This document shows positions 17,773-26,786 of a stretch of 41,005 nt of DNA, in pieces. Numbering within the stretch: the stretch's first letter is position 1; each line of letters starts with the position of its first letter. Below the pieces are notes generated by a model that saw only the letters and a program-made list of their open reading frames with translations, was not told the origin of the DNA and did not search any database. This stretch comes from Fibrobacteraceae bacterium (GTDB lineage Bacteria; Fibrobacterota; Fibrobacteria; Fibrobacterales; Fibrobacteraceae), in the NCBI GenBank assembly GCA_017631885.1, contig JAGBSH010000008.1, forward strand, positions 1-41,005. The letters run 5' to 3'. The translations under genes were made by a program, and so were the position numbers.

Positions 17773-19146
17773 CTAAAAGTTGGCATAAAGGAATGGCGAG
17801 TTCCCTGTCTGGCAAAAAAGGAATACACAAAAAAGTTGTATAGTAAAGAATAAAAGTTCTTTATCTTTTCCTTTTTCTTGTAAGTATTCTTGTGAAAATA
17901 AAATAAAGACAAAAGCAAGAGTAGTTAAAAAATGAGCTATACAAGTATTGGAATAAGTAAAGGGGAGTAAAGAGTTAGAAATGGTTGAAACGCTAATGTT
18001 AAAATCACAAATTAAATGGGAAAGGAATTGCAAAAGTTTTGGGGCTGAGTCAATTTTAAATAAAAGCCAACCAAAAAGAACAATAGAGAACGTTAAAAGA
18101 AAGGCTAGTATTTTAAGAGGTTTTTTAAACATCTGAGGGTCTTTTCTTGGAGTTAAAGTATTAAAAACGCCATGCCATATTCCCCAAAGGATAAAATGTA
18201 AGGCACTACCATGCCAAATACCGCAAGCGATAAATGTTACTAGAGTATTGAAATGTTGTCGTTTTTTACCAAGGCGATTTCCTCCAAGAGGAATGTAAAC
18301 ATAATCTCTTAACCAAGAAGATAAAGAAATATGCCAGCGCCTCCAGAAGTCTCTAATGTTTAACGCAAAATAAGGGCGTAAAAAATTGTCTTTGCATGGG
18401 ATTCCAAACATTTTGGTAAAGCCAACAGCAATTTCAGAATAACCACCAAAGTCACAATAAAGTTGTACTGCAAATAAAAGTAAAGCAAGTAAAAGAGCAA
18501 AAGATGGGTAAGCTTCTGGAGTCGCAAATATGGCGTTGACATAAGTTCCGATTCTATCAGCGATGACTACTTTTTTAAACAAGCCTGAAACAAGAAGTAA
18601 AAATCCTTGTTTGAATAATTCTGGGTTATAAGCAATACCTTTTTTCAGAGGTTCTGTGATGGTTTCAGAACGGACAATAGGCCCACAAATCAAATGCGGG
18701 AAAAATGAAACGTATAATGCATAAAAAGTAAAAAATGGTTCGGAGGAACGTTTTTGTTTGTAGATATCAATAAGATAACTAATAGTTTTAAAACTATAAT
18801 ATGAAATCCCTAGCGGTAAAAGGATTGATTTGAAAGAAAAAGAAAATTGCTCTACAAAAAAGTTAAAATATTTAAAGAATCCTAAAATAGTCAAAACAAA
18901 AAGAATGCCTAAAATTAAAAATTTCTTGGCTTTATTTTGTTCTAAATTAGCTTCAATCTTTTTACCAAGATAAAATGTAAAAATGATTTCAATGGCTAAA
19001 AGTGCAAGAAATCGAACGTCACATAAGGCATAAAAAGCAATGCTTGAAAAAAGTAAAATTAAGGGCCTAGCCTTTTTGGGGACGGCATAAAATAAAGCTA
19101 AAACAAAAAAGCAAAAAACTAAAAACAAATAAATGCTAAATGGCAT
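17773..19146 (-). CDS. MBOAT-family O-acyltransferase (AlgI-like)
   Basis: A 457-residue polytopic membrane protein with the MBOAT hallmark RDFWRRWHISLSSWLRDYVY at about residues 265-284 (His272) and the catalytic-type histidine in GIWHGSALHF (His312). A second WHG follows at His325. Other family marks are PLGISYYSFKTISYLIDIY and CDFGGYSEIAVG. MBOAT proteins pass acyl groups across the inner membrane to surface polymers. The SGNH protein directly downstream is the expected partner. It is divergent from the gene at 19244, with about 97 nt between them. Confidence 0.9.
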   Translation of the reverse strand: MPFSIYLFLVFCFFVLALFYAVPKKARPLILLFSSIAFYALCDVRFLALLAIEIIFTFYLGKKIEANLEQNKAKKFLILGILFVLTILGFFKYFNFFVEQFSFSFKSILLPLGISYYSFKTISYLIDIYKQKRSSEPFFTFYALYVSFFPHLICGPIVRSETITEPLKKGIAYNPELFKQGFLLLVSGLFKKVVIADRIGTYVNAIFATPEAYPSFALLLALLLFAVQLYCDFGGYSEIAVGFTKMFGIPCKDNFLRPYFALNIRDFWRRWHISLSSWLRDYVYIPLGGNRLGKKRQHFNTLVTFIACGIWHGSALHFILWGIWHGVFNTLTPRKDPQMFKKPLKILAFLLTFSIVLFGWLLFKIDSAPKLLQFLSHLICDFNISVSTISNSLLPFTYSNTCIAHFLTTLAFVFILFSQEYLQEKGKDKELLFFTIQLFCVFLFCQTGNSPFLYANF

Positions 19147-19243
19147 AAGGCTAAATATAAAAATTACAAAGCTTTTAGATTTTTAGTGTTTTATTCAAGT
19201 ATGTATTTTCTAAAGTTTTCAAAGGTTTTCTATTTTAAACGTT

Positions 19244-19855
19244 ATGTTGTTTCGCAAAGTATTGCTGATTTGTAGTTGTTTATTTTCTTTTAGTTTTTTT
19301 AGCTGTGGCGTTCAAGAAGAAACGTCAGAGATTTGTTTTGTAGGGGATTCTATTACAAGACTTTGGGATTTAGAATTTTATTTTTCGGGGAGAGATATTC
19401 ATAAGCATGCCGTGAGCGGAGCAATTATTGAAGATGTTGCTAAATGGGATACCAAAGATTGTAAAGGCATTCCGACAGTAATGCTTATTGGGACGAATAA
19501 TTTGATATTAGGTATGGAAAACGATACTTTGACATCTGTTTTTATAGATGATTTTATTTCAAAGTATATTCATCAGGTCAAAGAATTTAAAGCAAGTACT
19601 TTTTATGCTGTTTCTATTTTACCAAGAAATTTTCTTTGGAAACAAAACAAAAAAATAAATGAAGAAATCCAAAAGCTTAATGAAAAATTAGAAGGAGCTT
19701 TAGAAGCCTCAGGAGTTTCTTATAAATTTATTAACTTGCATGAATATTTTTTATCTGGTAAAAATGAAATTGAAAAGGATTATTATTTTGATGGATTGCA
19801 TTTGACTCAAGAAGGCTATGAAGTTTTGAGTTGGTATGTTGAGGACGCATTATGA
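19244..19855 (+). CDS. SGNH/GDSL hydrolase, probable lipoprotein
   Basis: The 203-residue protein has an N-terminal hydrophobic leader ending SFFSC (Cys21), a plausible though not ideal lipobox. The SGNH blocks are complete: FVGDSIT (Ser36), a glycine in the second block, GTNN in the third, and DGLHLTQEGY (Asp183, His186). It is probably an extracytoplasmic esterase. Next to an MBOAT/SGNH pair, it may remove or edit acyl groups on the polysaccharide, but that is inference. It overlaps the next gene by 4 nt (ATGA), so the two are likely cotranslated. Confidence 0.78.
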   Translation: MLFRKVLLICSCLFSFSFFSCGVQEETSEICFVGDSITRLWDLEFYFSGRDIHKHAVSGAIIEDVAKWDTKDCKGIPTVMLIGTNNLILGMENDTLTSVFIDDFISKYIHQVKEFKASTFYAVSILPRNFLWKQNKKINEEIQKLNEKLEGALEASGVSYKFINLHEYFLSGKNEIEKDYYFDGLHLTQEGYEVLSWYVEDAL

Positions 19856-20460
19856 AAAAGAAAATTTTGTTTATTTTAATTTGTCTATTTCTTTTAAATC
19901 CTGTTTTGGCAAAAGAAAATCAATTTTTTGCTGGCATGCGAAATGAACGTTATGCTTTTATTGGCTTACAAACAAAGTATCGTTTTGGAATAGCTTTAGA
20001 AAATTCAGTCTTAGTTCAAAAGCCTAAAATTCAATATGTGCGTTTTTCTCCATATTATTTGCAAGAGTTTTCTTTTGGATTAAATCTTTCATACGCTTTG
20101 TATGGCGGATTCCGTTATGATTTAGATTTTTTTGATTTAGGCGCTAGATTAAATGCAGAATATTTATTGCATAATCAATATTTTCATTTGCTAGGGATTT
20201 TTCAACCATTTTATGATAGCGATTTAGGAACAGAACTTACTTATCTAGCAGGGTTTAGAACTTTTTTCTTGAAAGAAATCGGTTTTCAAGGTGTTATAAA
20301 AAATCTTCCTGAATACAGAAAGTCCGAACATAGAGTGGCTTTGGGTTTGATTTTTAAAACGGAACGTCTTTCTGTTTTGCCTGAGATTTCGACTCCATTA
20401 GATGGGCAAAGTCCATTAACTAGAGTTTCCGTGTCATTTCTTTATTCATTGCCTTTCTAA
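19852..20460 (+). CDS. Small exported protein, possible outer-membrane beta-barrel
   Basis: I do not recognise the family. The 202-residue protein has a clean signal peptide (MKKKILFILICLFLLNPVLA, then KEN). The rest alternates polar and aromatic residues (YAFIGLQTKYRFGIALE, FSFGLNLSYALYGGFRYDL, VSVSFLYSLPF) and ends in Phe, which together suggest an 8- to 10-strand barrel. It overlaps the SGNH gene by 4 nt, and its end overlaps the end of the convergent flippase gene by 4 nt (20457-20460). A role in polysaccharide export or modification is only implied by position. Confidence 0.6.
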   Translation: MKKKILFILICLFLLNPVLAKENQFFAGMRNERYAFIGLQTKYRFGIALENSVLVQKPKIQYVRFSPYYLQEFSFGLNLSYALYGGFRYDLDFFDLGARLNAEYLLHNQYFHLLGIFQPFYDSDLGTELTYLAGFRTFFLKEIGFQGVIKNLPEYRKSEHRVALGLIFKTERLSVLPEISTPLDGQSPLTRVSVSFLYSLPF

Positions 20461-21692
20461 AGAACAAATCGTTTATTTTTCAAAGCATCAATAATTAGCA
20501 GGAGTGTAAATAAAATATCTCCTGATAAAACGAATAGAGGGGCGTTTTCTACCCCGAAATAGGAAATTCCTAAATAGCAACAAATGATATTGAATGTGCC
20601 ACCAATAGAAATTAAAAGGACGTATTTCCAAATAAATTTTTCCTTTAACAATAGAGAAATACAAGGCATACGAATGGCTTGGAATATGAGAGAACACGCA
20701 AGAACTTGCAAAACAAAAGCGGAATATTTTAATACATCAGGCGTCCAATTGGCAGCAAAGAAAAGTAAAGACAAAATCTTCTGTGGAAAAAGGAAAATAG
20801 GGAGAGAACACAACGTAATAAAGAAAACAAAAATAACTTGATCTTTAAAATGTACTTTAGAATCATTTTGCTTATGTAATGAAATAAGAGAAGATGAAAT
20901 AAAATGTACCATGAAGCCAGAAGCTAAAACAATTAATTTATTTGCATAATTGTAGGCGCTTAAAAGAGAGGGCGGGGCAAAGTAATCAACAAAATAAAGT
21001 CCAATAGGTAGGTAAGCAAAACTAGCAAGACTGGCAAGTGCATAAGGGAAGGCAGCTTTATACATTAAATGAATAAAACGGAATGTTCTTTTTGAAATAG
21101 TAAAAATTTGTTTTTTAAAAGCATGCGAAACGCCAAACGCCCAAGCGGGTAAAGCGGCTAGCACCATACAAAAAGCGATAGCTTCAATGGATTCTAGTTT
21201 TAGATAAATTAAAGCTATTCCCATAACGGAGGCGTAAGAAATAGCATGAAGAATTTTTGAAATAAGTAATTGTTTCCAAAATGCACCACAAGTAAAATAC
21301 CAATCAAAAAAAGCATGTTGTAGAATTAATCCAGGGATTAAAATCAATTCTCCACAAAATACAGGATGGTCTTTTCGGATAAAAAAGGCAAATAGCAACA
21401 TTCCTAATGCTGTAGCAAAAGAAGCAAAAAATCTTAATTGGATAATTTGTGTAAATAGTTTTCCTTTCACAGCCCGATTTGCAAAAAAGGCTAAAATAAG
21501 AGTAGTCATTCCAAAATCAGCTAACGCACAAAAAATCGTATAGTCGTTTTGTAAAATTCCAAAAAAACCATAGGATTCGTTCCCAAGATTTTTAGCAATA
21601 AAATTTTGAACAAGAAATGCGGTGCCTTGTATTAGAAGGTTTACAAAAGAAAGAAAAACGCCTATTTTGATGTTTTTAAAAACGGCTAACAT
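20457..21692 (-). CDS. Wzx-like oligosaccharide flippase (MATE/MVF superfamily)
   Basis: A 411-residue protein with about twelve hydrophobic segments. Its N-terminus (LINLLIQGTAFLVQNFIAKNLG-type, then ESYGFFGILQNDYTIFCALADFG) is typical of polysaccharide-synthesis flippases that turn lipid-linked repeat units across the inner membrane. It completes a Wza/Wzz/Wzy/Wzx-like set in the block, although it is on the opposite strand from the first three. No transcription terminator is evident in its tail-to-tail overlap with the small barrel gene. Confidence 0.78.
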   Translation of the reverse strand: MLAVFKNIKIGVFLSFVNLLIQGTAFLVQNFIAKNLGNESYGFFGILQNDYTIFCALADFGMTTLILAFFANRAVKGKLFTQIIQLRFFASFATALGMLLFAFFIRKDHPVFCGELILIPGLILQHAFFDWYFTCGAFWKQLLISKILHAISYASVMGIALIYLKLESIEAIAFCMVLAALPAWAFGVSHAFKKQIFTISKRTFRFIHLMYKAAFPYALASLASFAYLPIGLYFVDYFAPPSLLSAYNYANKLIVLASGFMVHFISSSLISLHKQNDSKVHFKDQVIFVFFITLCSLPIFLFPQKILSLLFFAANWTPDVLKYSAFVLQVLACSLIFQAIRMPCISLLLKEKFIWKYVLLISIGGTFNIICCYLGISYFGVENAPLFVLSGDILFTLLLIIDALKNKRFVL

Positions 21693-21882
21693 TGCAAATA
21701 AAATACAAAGAATAAAAATTCAATTTAGTGGCTAATATAAAAATTTGAATAAAAGAAAATAAATTGCATTTATTTGAAATCTTTTGAATTTTGACAACAA
21801 GAGGGATTTTGCAAAGGACTTGAAAAAAATGGAAGTTTTTTTTGTGAAGTTTGAAATGTATTTTGTGAAGGCTTAAAAAAAG
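21693..21882. other. AT-rich spacer between flippase gene and terminator
   Basis: This stretch probably carries the promoter for the minus-strand flippase gene. I see no coding frame and no clear -35/-10 pair. It is rich in A and T tracts. Confidence 0.4.
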
Positions 21883-21907
21883 AAACCTCGGGCAAAGCCC
21901 GAGGTTT
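21876..21907 (-). terminator. Rho-independent terminator of the VTC/DUF4956 operon
   Basis: An 11-bp perfect stem pairs 21883-21893 with 21897-21907 around a 3-nt loop. Its GC-rich core reads GCCCGAGG. On the minus strand it is followed by TTTCTTTTTTT-type sequence across the stem base and beyond. It lies about 10 nt after the stop of the minus-strand lamin-tail lipoprotein gene. Confidence 0.93.
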
Positions 21908-21916
21908 TAAAAGGTT

Positions 21917-23494
21917 TTATTTTTCTCCAGGTGTTGGGAGGTTTGCCTCCCAAGCAGCTGGATCACTTCCTGGCATTGAGAAATCGGCGCGGTGTAAACT
22001 CATTCCCATACCGTCTGCTTCTTCAGACCAAAGGCCATCATCAGAATAAAGAACAGCGTCGGACCAGCGGTAACACCAGTCAATTCCGTTTGGCTTTGTT
22101 AAATCTTCTACAAAAGCATAAGGTTCTTTAACAAGGATTTGTTCACCACGGTTAGAAATTTTTCCAGAATATTTTTGCAACACAACATTCTCGGCAAGTG
22201 TCGAAGCATAAGCATCTAAATCCAAAATGCTTGTATCCGGAAGCATTAACAAAAGGCCACCAGCAGGGATTTTAATGGTTTCAAGAGCCGCTTCTCCAAG
22301 ACCGCTAATTTCCCAAACGCCTGATTTGCTACCAACAGGTAATGAGAGCGCTACAGCAGAATCTGCAGTGTTTATGATTTCAATAAATTCAATTTGACCT
22401 TCTGGAGGGTTGTAGAAAATTTCATTTACATAAAGAGGCCCAGAAAGCATTTCCGAAACATTCTTTTTACCTTTTGTGTCTGATTTTAAAGAGCCTTGCA
22501 TAAGAGTGCCGTCAGACAGTTCTAAAACACCTGCTGTACCAGAAGGAGTTGCTGGGTATTCAAGGCCTGTTTCAGAATTTGTCCATTTGCCGTCAATAAA
22601 TTCTCTTAAATAAAGATTTTCGCCACGGCGAAGTAAAAGTAAACTTTCGCCAAAAACGCTTTGTTCTAAAACTAAGAATCCATTAGCAGGCACAACAGTT
22701 CCGGCTGGAATCGTTAAAGTATCAGCACGACGTTTGGCAATTAAAAGCCAACCAGAAATATCGGCATCTGCTTTTCCAGAATTATAAAATTCAATCCAGT
22801 CATTAGAACCGTCTGTTGGAGCGACTTCATTAATACGAATCGTTAACGGAGCGTAAACTTCATCTTCGCCAGAACCAGGGTTTCCGCCTAGTTTTTTACT
22901 TGCTGCCCAATTTGTTGGCATAGAAGCGTTTCCGCCAAGGTAAACCAAAGAAGCTCCTTCTCCATCAGCAAGACTTGGCCATGGAGGAGTGTTATCAAAG
23001 GAACAATCAACGTCGCCGGCTCCTCTTAATTTTACAGAAACAACATCGCCACCATTTGAAAGTTTTTCAACATAGCCTTTGTTATCTGTGTTCCAAGGGC
23101 CAAACAAGCGGCCATTAAAATCAGGGTAAGCTTTTTTGAAGGCATCAAGGTCACCAGTTACAACAATGTGTTCCCCTTTTTTCAATGCTTCTTCTGGGAA
23201 GTTGTATTCTACAGCGCCGTCTAAACGGAGTTCTGAAAGAGCCATGTTTTCAATGTCTTCGCCATCTTCAATAAAAATTTCTACCCATTCTACAGTAGAA
23301 TCTGGGTGGTGGTACATAATTTCGGAACAAGCCATTTGAGTTAAAGTTGACTCCGTATTTGGCTTATCGTTATTTTGACCACCTTCGCCACTAGAGGCAG
23401 AAGAACTAGAAGAATCATCGCTACTACAAGCTGTCAAAGCTAAAAAGCCAAAACAAACAAGAGCACTAATTAAAGAAAGTTTAGGGTGTTTCAT
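21917..23494 (-). CDS. Lipoprotein with three lamin-tail-like (LTD) domains
   Basis: The start is the ATG at 23494, which has GAAGGAG just upstream. Earlier in-frame starts (TTG 23518, ATG 23509) lack a spaced site. The 525-residue product has a lipobox LTAC at about residue 20-23, then a Ser/Asp-rich linker. Three similar domains follow, each opening with a strand like CSEIMYHHPDSTVEWVEIF, RINEVAPTDGSNDWIEFYN or VNEIFYNPPEGQIEFIEII. These match lamin-tail (LTD) Ig-like folds. In other bacteria such domains occur with CotH-type kinases and VTC proteins. No CotH motif is seen here. As last gene of the operon it may be the surface-exposed end of the system. Confidence 0.8.
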   Translation of the reverse strand: MKHPKLSLISALVCFGFLALTACSSDDSSSSSASSGEGGQNNDKPNTESTLTQMACSEIMYHHPDSTVEWVEIFIEDGEDIENMALSELRLDGAVEYNFPEEALKKGEHIVVTGDLDAFKKAYPDFNGRLFGPWNTDNKGYVEKLSNGGDVVSVKLRGAGDVDCSFDNTPPWPSLADGEGASLVYLGGNASMPTNWAASKKLGGNPGSGEDEVYAPLTIRINEVAPTDGSNDWIEFYNSGKADADISGWLLIAKRRADTLTIPAGTVVPANGFLVLEQSVFGESLLLLRRGENLYLREFIDGKWTNSETGLEYPATPSGTAGVLELSDGTLMQGSLKSDTKGKKNVSEMLSGPLYVNEIFYNPPEGQIEFIEIINTADSAVALSLPVGSKSGVWEISGLGEAALETIKIPAGGLLLMLPDTSILDLDAYASTLAENVVLQKYSGKISNRGEQILVKEPYAFVEDLTKPNGIDWCYRWSDAVLYSDDGLWSEEADGMGMSLHRADFSMPGSDPAAWEANLPTPGEK

Positions 23495-23533
23495 GGAAAA
23501 CTCCTTCATAGAATACAAGGAATATACTTTTTC

Positions 23534-24364
23534 TTAATCGTTTCTGGCAAAGTCCCCGGCAAGATTTGTGTAATTTGGAGCCCTAAAACCTCTTGGATTT
23601 TCGTAAATTCGTTGCCATTCGGCCGCGGCATTTCCAAATTTTGAGAAACCAGCTAGTTTTAAGTTTAAGGCGTGTATTAAATCCATCATCCAGTAAGGAA
23701 CTTGAGAGCATGGACACTTTAATTCAAGAACAGCATCACAACCTGGCGCAAAAAAGCGTGGGAGTCCAGTAGAGTGCATATAATGAGGGTCAACGGTATA
23801 ATCAAAACCGTTTTCTTCTCGGAATCGCATACAAGTATCAATAGTTACTCGAGAATACTCTTCGGTAGTACTAAACCAAGCGCGCCTTTTATATTGAGTC
23901 AACAATCTTGGGCTTGCGTTAAAAGTATTTACTTTGTACAAATATTCTTCTAAATATTGACGATCACGTTCACTTTTAACAGGCCACTTTTCTTTTGGAT
24001 TTTCAAAAACAAATGAAGGATTTTCGCCCTTAATAGTTGCTCTACTTTTAAAACAAATGTTTCTTATTTTTCTTTTGACTTCAAAATGAAAAGTGCCTTT
24101 AGGGTCTGGGTGTTCACCATAAGTTCTGATTCTCATATTGAAGCGGTCAAGAAGTCTTGCATTTCTCCATTTTAAAAAGGTCCAATTAGGAGAATCTAAA
24201 TAAAGATTCGTTATCCAATAAAAACCACCAGGAGTAATTTTGGAATAATAATCTTCTTCACAATAAGGAGAAATCATTTCACCGATAATGTCAGCCCATT
24301 CCACAGGGATGTGGTATTTCAATTCAAAACGTTCAAGAAGACTAAAACCGCGGGCTCCGGCCAT
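23534..24364 (-). CDS. VTC-domain polyphosphate polymerase
   Basis: The 276-residue protein is a stand-alone VTC tunnel domain without membrane helices. The expected tunnel residues are visible: ERFELKY at 11-17, NMRIRTYG (Arg78, Arg80), FHFEVKRK (Lys97), QYKRRAW (Arg160/161), SRVTIDT (Arg172), VLELKCP (Glu214, Lys216) and FSKF (Lys242). In yeast Vtc4 the matching residues bind the growing polyphosphate chain, the phosphate donor and the metal. So the protein is probably catalytic in the cytosol, making polyphosphate from ATP. It begins 1 nt after the TolC-like gene. Confidence 0.85.
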   Translation of the reverse strand: MAGARGFSLLERFELKYHIPVEWADIIGEMISPYCEEDYYSKITPGGFYWITNLYLDSPNWTFLKWRNARLLDRFNMRIRTYGEHPDPKGTFHFEVKRKIRNICFKSRATIKGENPSFVFENPKEKWPVKSERDRQYLEEYLYKVNTFNASPRLLTQYKRRAWFSTTEEYSRVTIDTCMRFREENGFDYTVDPHYMHSTGLPRFFAPGCDAVLELKCPCSQVPYWMMDLIHALNLKLAGFSKFGNAAAEWQRIYENPRGFRAPNYTNLAGDFARND

Positions 24365-24365
24365 T

Positions 24366-25685
24366 TTATTTTCCCACTTTAAAATGAGTTGAAATATCTG
24401 GAGAGGCTAATTTACCTGCATAGTCTAAAAGAATCAGATAGCGAGAATAAATTTCATATTCAAGTTGTAATGCCTTAATTTCGCTTTCTAAAGAAACATC
24501 ACGAGCGCGTAATAGTAAAAGAGGGTCAGAACCAGAACGAGCCGCAAATTCTTTAAAGACATCGCCGGCATCAACGCGTTCAACAAAATTTTTCTGGACA
24601 TTTCTCTGAGCTATTAAGGCAAGAGTTTCTTCGCGAAGGCGAGCGACTTTTTGAGTGATACTGCGTTTTTCATCAAGGTAATCACTTTCGGCTTCAAGAA
24701 CATCAAGTTGTCTTTTGGTTTCGTCTCCACCATCTGTTCCAAAAAACGGCAAGCGAAGCGTGAGTGTTGCGTAAAATTTATCTCGAGTTCTGCGATCGTC
24801 GTCTTTGCGAGTGATTTCCCATTTTTTATCAGCAACGGCTACTTTGTTTTCATAATCATAAGAATAAGTTCCTGTTTTTACAGAATCATATTCATAAGAC
24901 CCAAAAGAGTGTTTGTAACCAATGCCTATCGAAGAAAAAATTTTATTTGAACTTGTGCGTTCTTGTTCATATTGCTTTGATTCTACATTCCATTTATGTT
25001 TTGCCATTGCCACAGCAGAATAAGTGTCATCAACAAGTAAAGGGTCTTTTAAAAGGTTTTCAATATCTGAAATTTTAGGTAAAAAACTTGTATCTAAAGC
25101 AACAGAATCAAAATCAATCCAAGAATGGAATTTCATTTCAATATCGCGAAGAGCATTACTATCAGCAATAAGTTCTGCTTGCAATTCGGATTCTCTTTCA
25201 AGAGCACTGATTAGATTTTCTGGGTTAAATGTTTCGCTGCCGCTTTTCAAATGTAAAACTTCTAATCGGTCTTTGTTTACGGCAGCCATATCCAAATGTA
25301 ATTGTTGTTTGCGTTTTTGTGTAAGGTAACGCAATGCTCTTTCATAGCGTTCATAAACAAGAAAAGAACGATAAAAATTAGCACGACTTTGTTGGTAAGA
25401 ACTTTGGGCTTTCCAATATTCTTCAGTACTTGAACCTTCACCAAAAACTTTTGGTTTAAACCTGAGTTCAAAATCGTGTTCCATGAAACCAAAACCATCA
25501 AGTTTATATTGAAGTTCTAAACTATTCCAAAGTTTTGTTGATGTTCCTGATTGTATGGCTTTTCTCTTTTTTTCGCCTGCTTGAACAGCAGGTTCGGTTT
25601 CTACGGAAGATATTAAACGTTCAAAAGTCAAAGGCTCTGCAGCTAAAGGCAAAGCGCACAATAAACCAAATAATATTCGTTTCAT
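24366..25685 (-). CDS. TolC-family outer-membrane channel protein
   Basis: The start is the ATG at 25685, preceded by GAGG 6 nt upstream. A longer frame to 25751 would run into the HlyD-like gene. The 439-residue protein has a signal peptide (MKRILFGLLCALPLAAEP) and two long helical halves with coiled-coil character, separated by beta-strand-rich segments (SIGIGYKHSFGSYEYD; FYATLTLRLPFFGTD). This is the TolC plan of hairpin plus barrel strands, repeated twice. It lies between an HlyD-like adaptor and a VTC polymerase, with no ABC or RND pump nearby. Confidence 0.78.
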   Translation of the reverse strand: MKRILFGLLCALPLAAEPLTFERLISSVETEPAVQAGEKKRKAIQSGTSTKLWNSLELQYKLDGFGFMEHDFELRFKPKVFGEGSSTEEYWKAQSSYQQSRANFYRSFLVYERYERALRYLTQKRKQQLHLDMAAVNKDRLEVLHLKSGSETFNPENLISALERESELQAELIADSNALRDIEMKFHSWIDFDSVALDTSFLPKISDIENLLKDPLLVDDTYSAVAMAKHKWNVESKQYEQERTSSNKIFSSIGIGYKHSFGSYEYDSVKTGTYSYDYENKVAVADKKWEITRKDDDRRTRDKFYATLTLRLPFFGTDGGDETKRQLDVLEAESDYLDEKRSITQKVARLREETLALIAQRNVQKNFVERVDAGDVFKEFAARSGSDPLLLLRARDVSLESEIKALQLEYEIYSRYLILLDYAGKLASPDISTHFKVGK

Positions 25686-25717
25686 TTTATCCTCGTATCC
25701 GTAACTTTTTAAACGTT

Positions 25718-26785
25718 TTATTTTTCTTGGGAATTCAATAGATTTTTCCAATCAGGTAATTCTGAAATAGAAACCTTTTCTCCAAGTAAGAATCCACTAT
25801 TTTCTGGAATGGCTACATTAACTTCGCGACCATAAAGTGGTAAATCTGGAGATTTCAAAAGTCTCAAAGGAAACGGAACAATCTGGCTACTCATGCCGAT
25901 GATTTTCCCGCGGACTTTTGCGTGTTGGCCAAGAGAAGTTACTTCTACTTCTGCGCCCACTTGGATTTTATTGTGCAAGTTTTCGTGCAAGTAACCGCGA
26001 ACTTGAGATGGTTCTTTACGTGTAAGAGTCATAATTGGGTTAAAAGAAGAAACTTTTTCACCATCGCGGGCAAGAACCGTTGCTACAACCCATTCACCTT
26101 TAGCTAGGATAGTTTGTTCTTTCATTTCTTGTTCTAAACGAGCTAATTCATCATGTAAGATTTTAGCTTCAGAGGCGTTAGATTGGGCTTGTTTTCCTTT
26201 ACTACCTCTTAAAAGTCTAATCTGAGTAGCGGCATTAGCTTCTAAAACAGATAATTCTTTTTTCATGCTTTGAATACGAGAAGCCATAGCATCGTTTTCG
26301 CTAGAAGGGCCTTCGCCAGAGAGAGATTTTAATCTTTTAGCAATGGCTAAATTCTGCTTGTATTCAGTTTCCATTTTTTGAATTTCAAATCGTAATGTGT
26401 TGCGTCTTGTGTCTAAATCAGCTTGGATTTCTGCGACTTTTTGGTCAACACTTGCCATAGAAACGTTTCCACGACCTTCAAGAGCATCAAGTTCTCTTTT
26501 AACTTCGTTTATGCGTAAGGCTAAATCTGGGCGACTTAATTCAATGAGGGTGTCGCCGTCTTTGACTTCTTCGCCTACTTCAACATGTAACTTAATAATT
26601 TCTACAGCAGAAGGAACGCTAATGGTTGTTGCAGAAGCTTCTGCAATGCCACTAAATAAAACGTCGCTTCCTTTTGTTACATAAGAGAAAGAAACTATTG
26701 CAGCAACGGATAAAATCCATGCACAACCCATCTTTTTAGAAACTATTGTTTTCTTGTCAAAAAAAGCATGTAATCTTTCAAACAT
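25718..26785 (-). CDS. HlyD-family periplasmic adaptor (membrane fusion protein)
   Basis: The start is the ATG at 26785 with GGAG 8 nt upstream, overlapping the end of the DUF4956 gene. The 355-residue protein has one transmembrane segment (about 22-38). A lipoyl-like half-motif follows (VEIIKLHVEVGEEVKDGDTL), then a helical hairpin at about 90-220 and the second lipoyl half (ILAKGEWVVATVLARDGEKV). A beta-barrel domain follows (VRGYLHENLHNKIQVGAEVEV). Such proteins bridge an inner-membrane transporter to TolC. Here the only inner-membrane partner in the operon is the DUF4956 protein. Confidence 0.85.
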   Translation of the reverse strand: MFERLHAFFDKKTIVSKKMGCAWILSVAAIVSFSYVTKGSDVLFSGIAEASATTISVPSAVEIIKLHVEVGEEVKDGDTLIELSRPDLALRINEVKRELDALEGRGNVSMASVDQKVAEIQADLDTRRNTLRFEIQKMETEYKQNLAIAKRLKSLSGEGPSSENDAMASRIQSMKKELSVLEANAATQIRLLRGSKGKQAQSNASEAKILHDELARLEQEMKEQTILAKGEWVVATVLARDGEKVSSFNPIMTLTRKEPSQVRGYLHENLHNKIQVGAEVEVTSLGQHAKVRGKIIGMSSQIVPFPLRLLKSPDLPLYGREVNVAIPENSGFLLGEKVSISELPDWKNLLNSQEK

Positions 26786-26786
26786 A

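Noticed and set aside
21917-23518. Start of the LTD lipoprotein at 23518 or 23509
   Set aside because: These starts overlap the GAAGGAG site that serves the ATG at 23494, and the longer forms would put an odd extension before the signal peptide.
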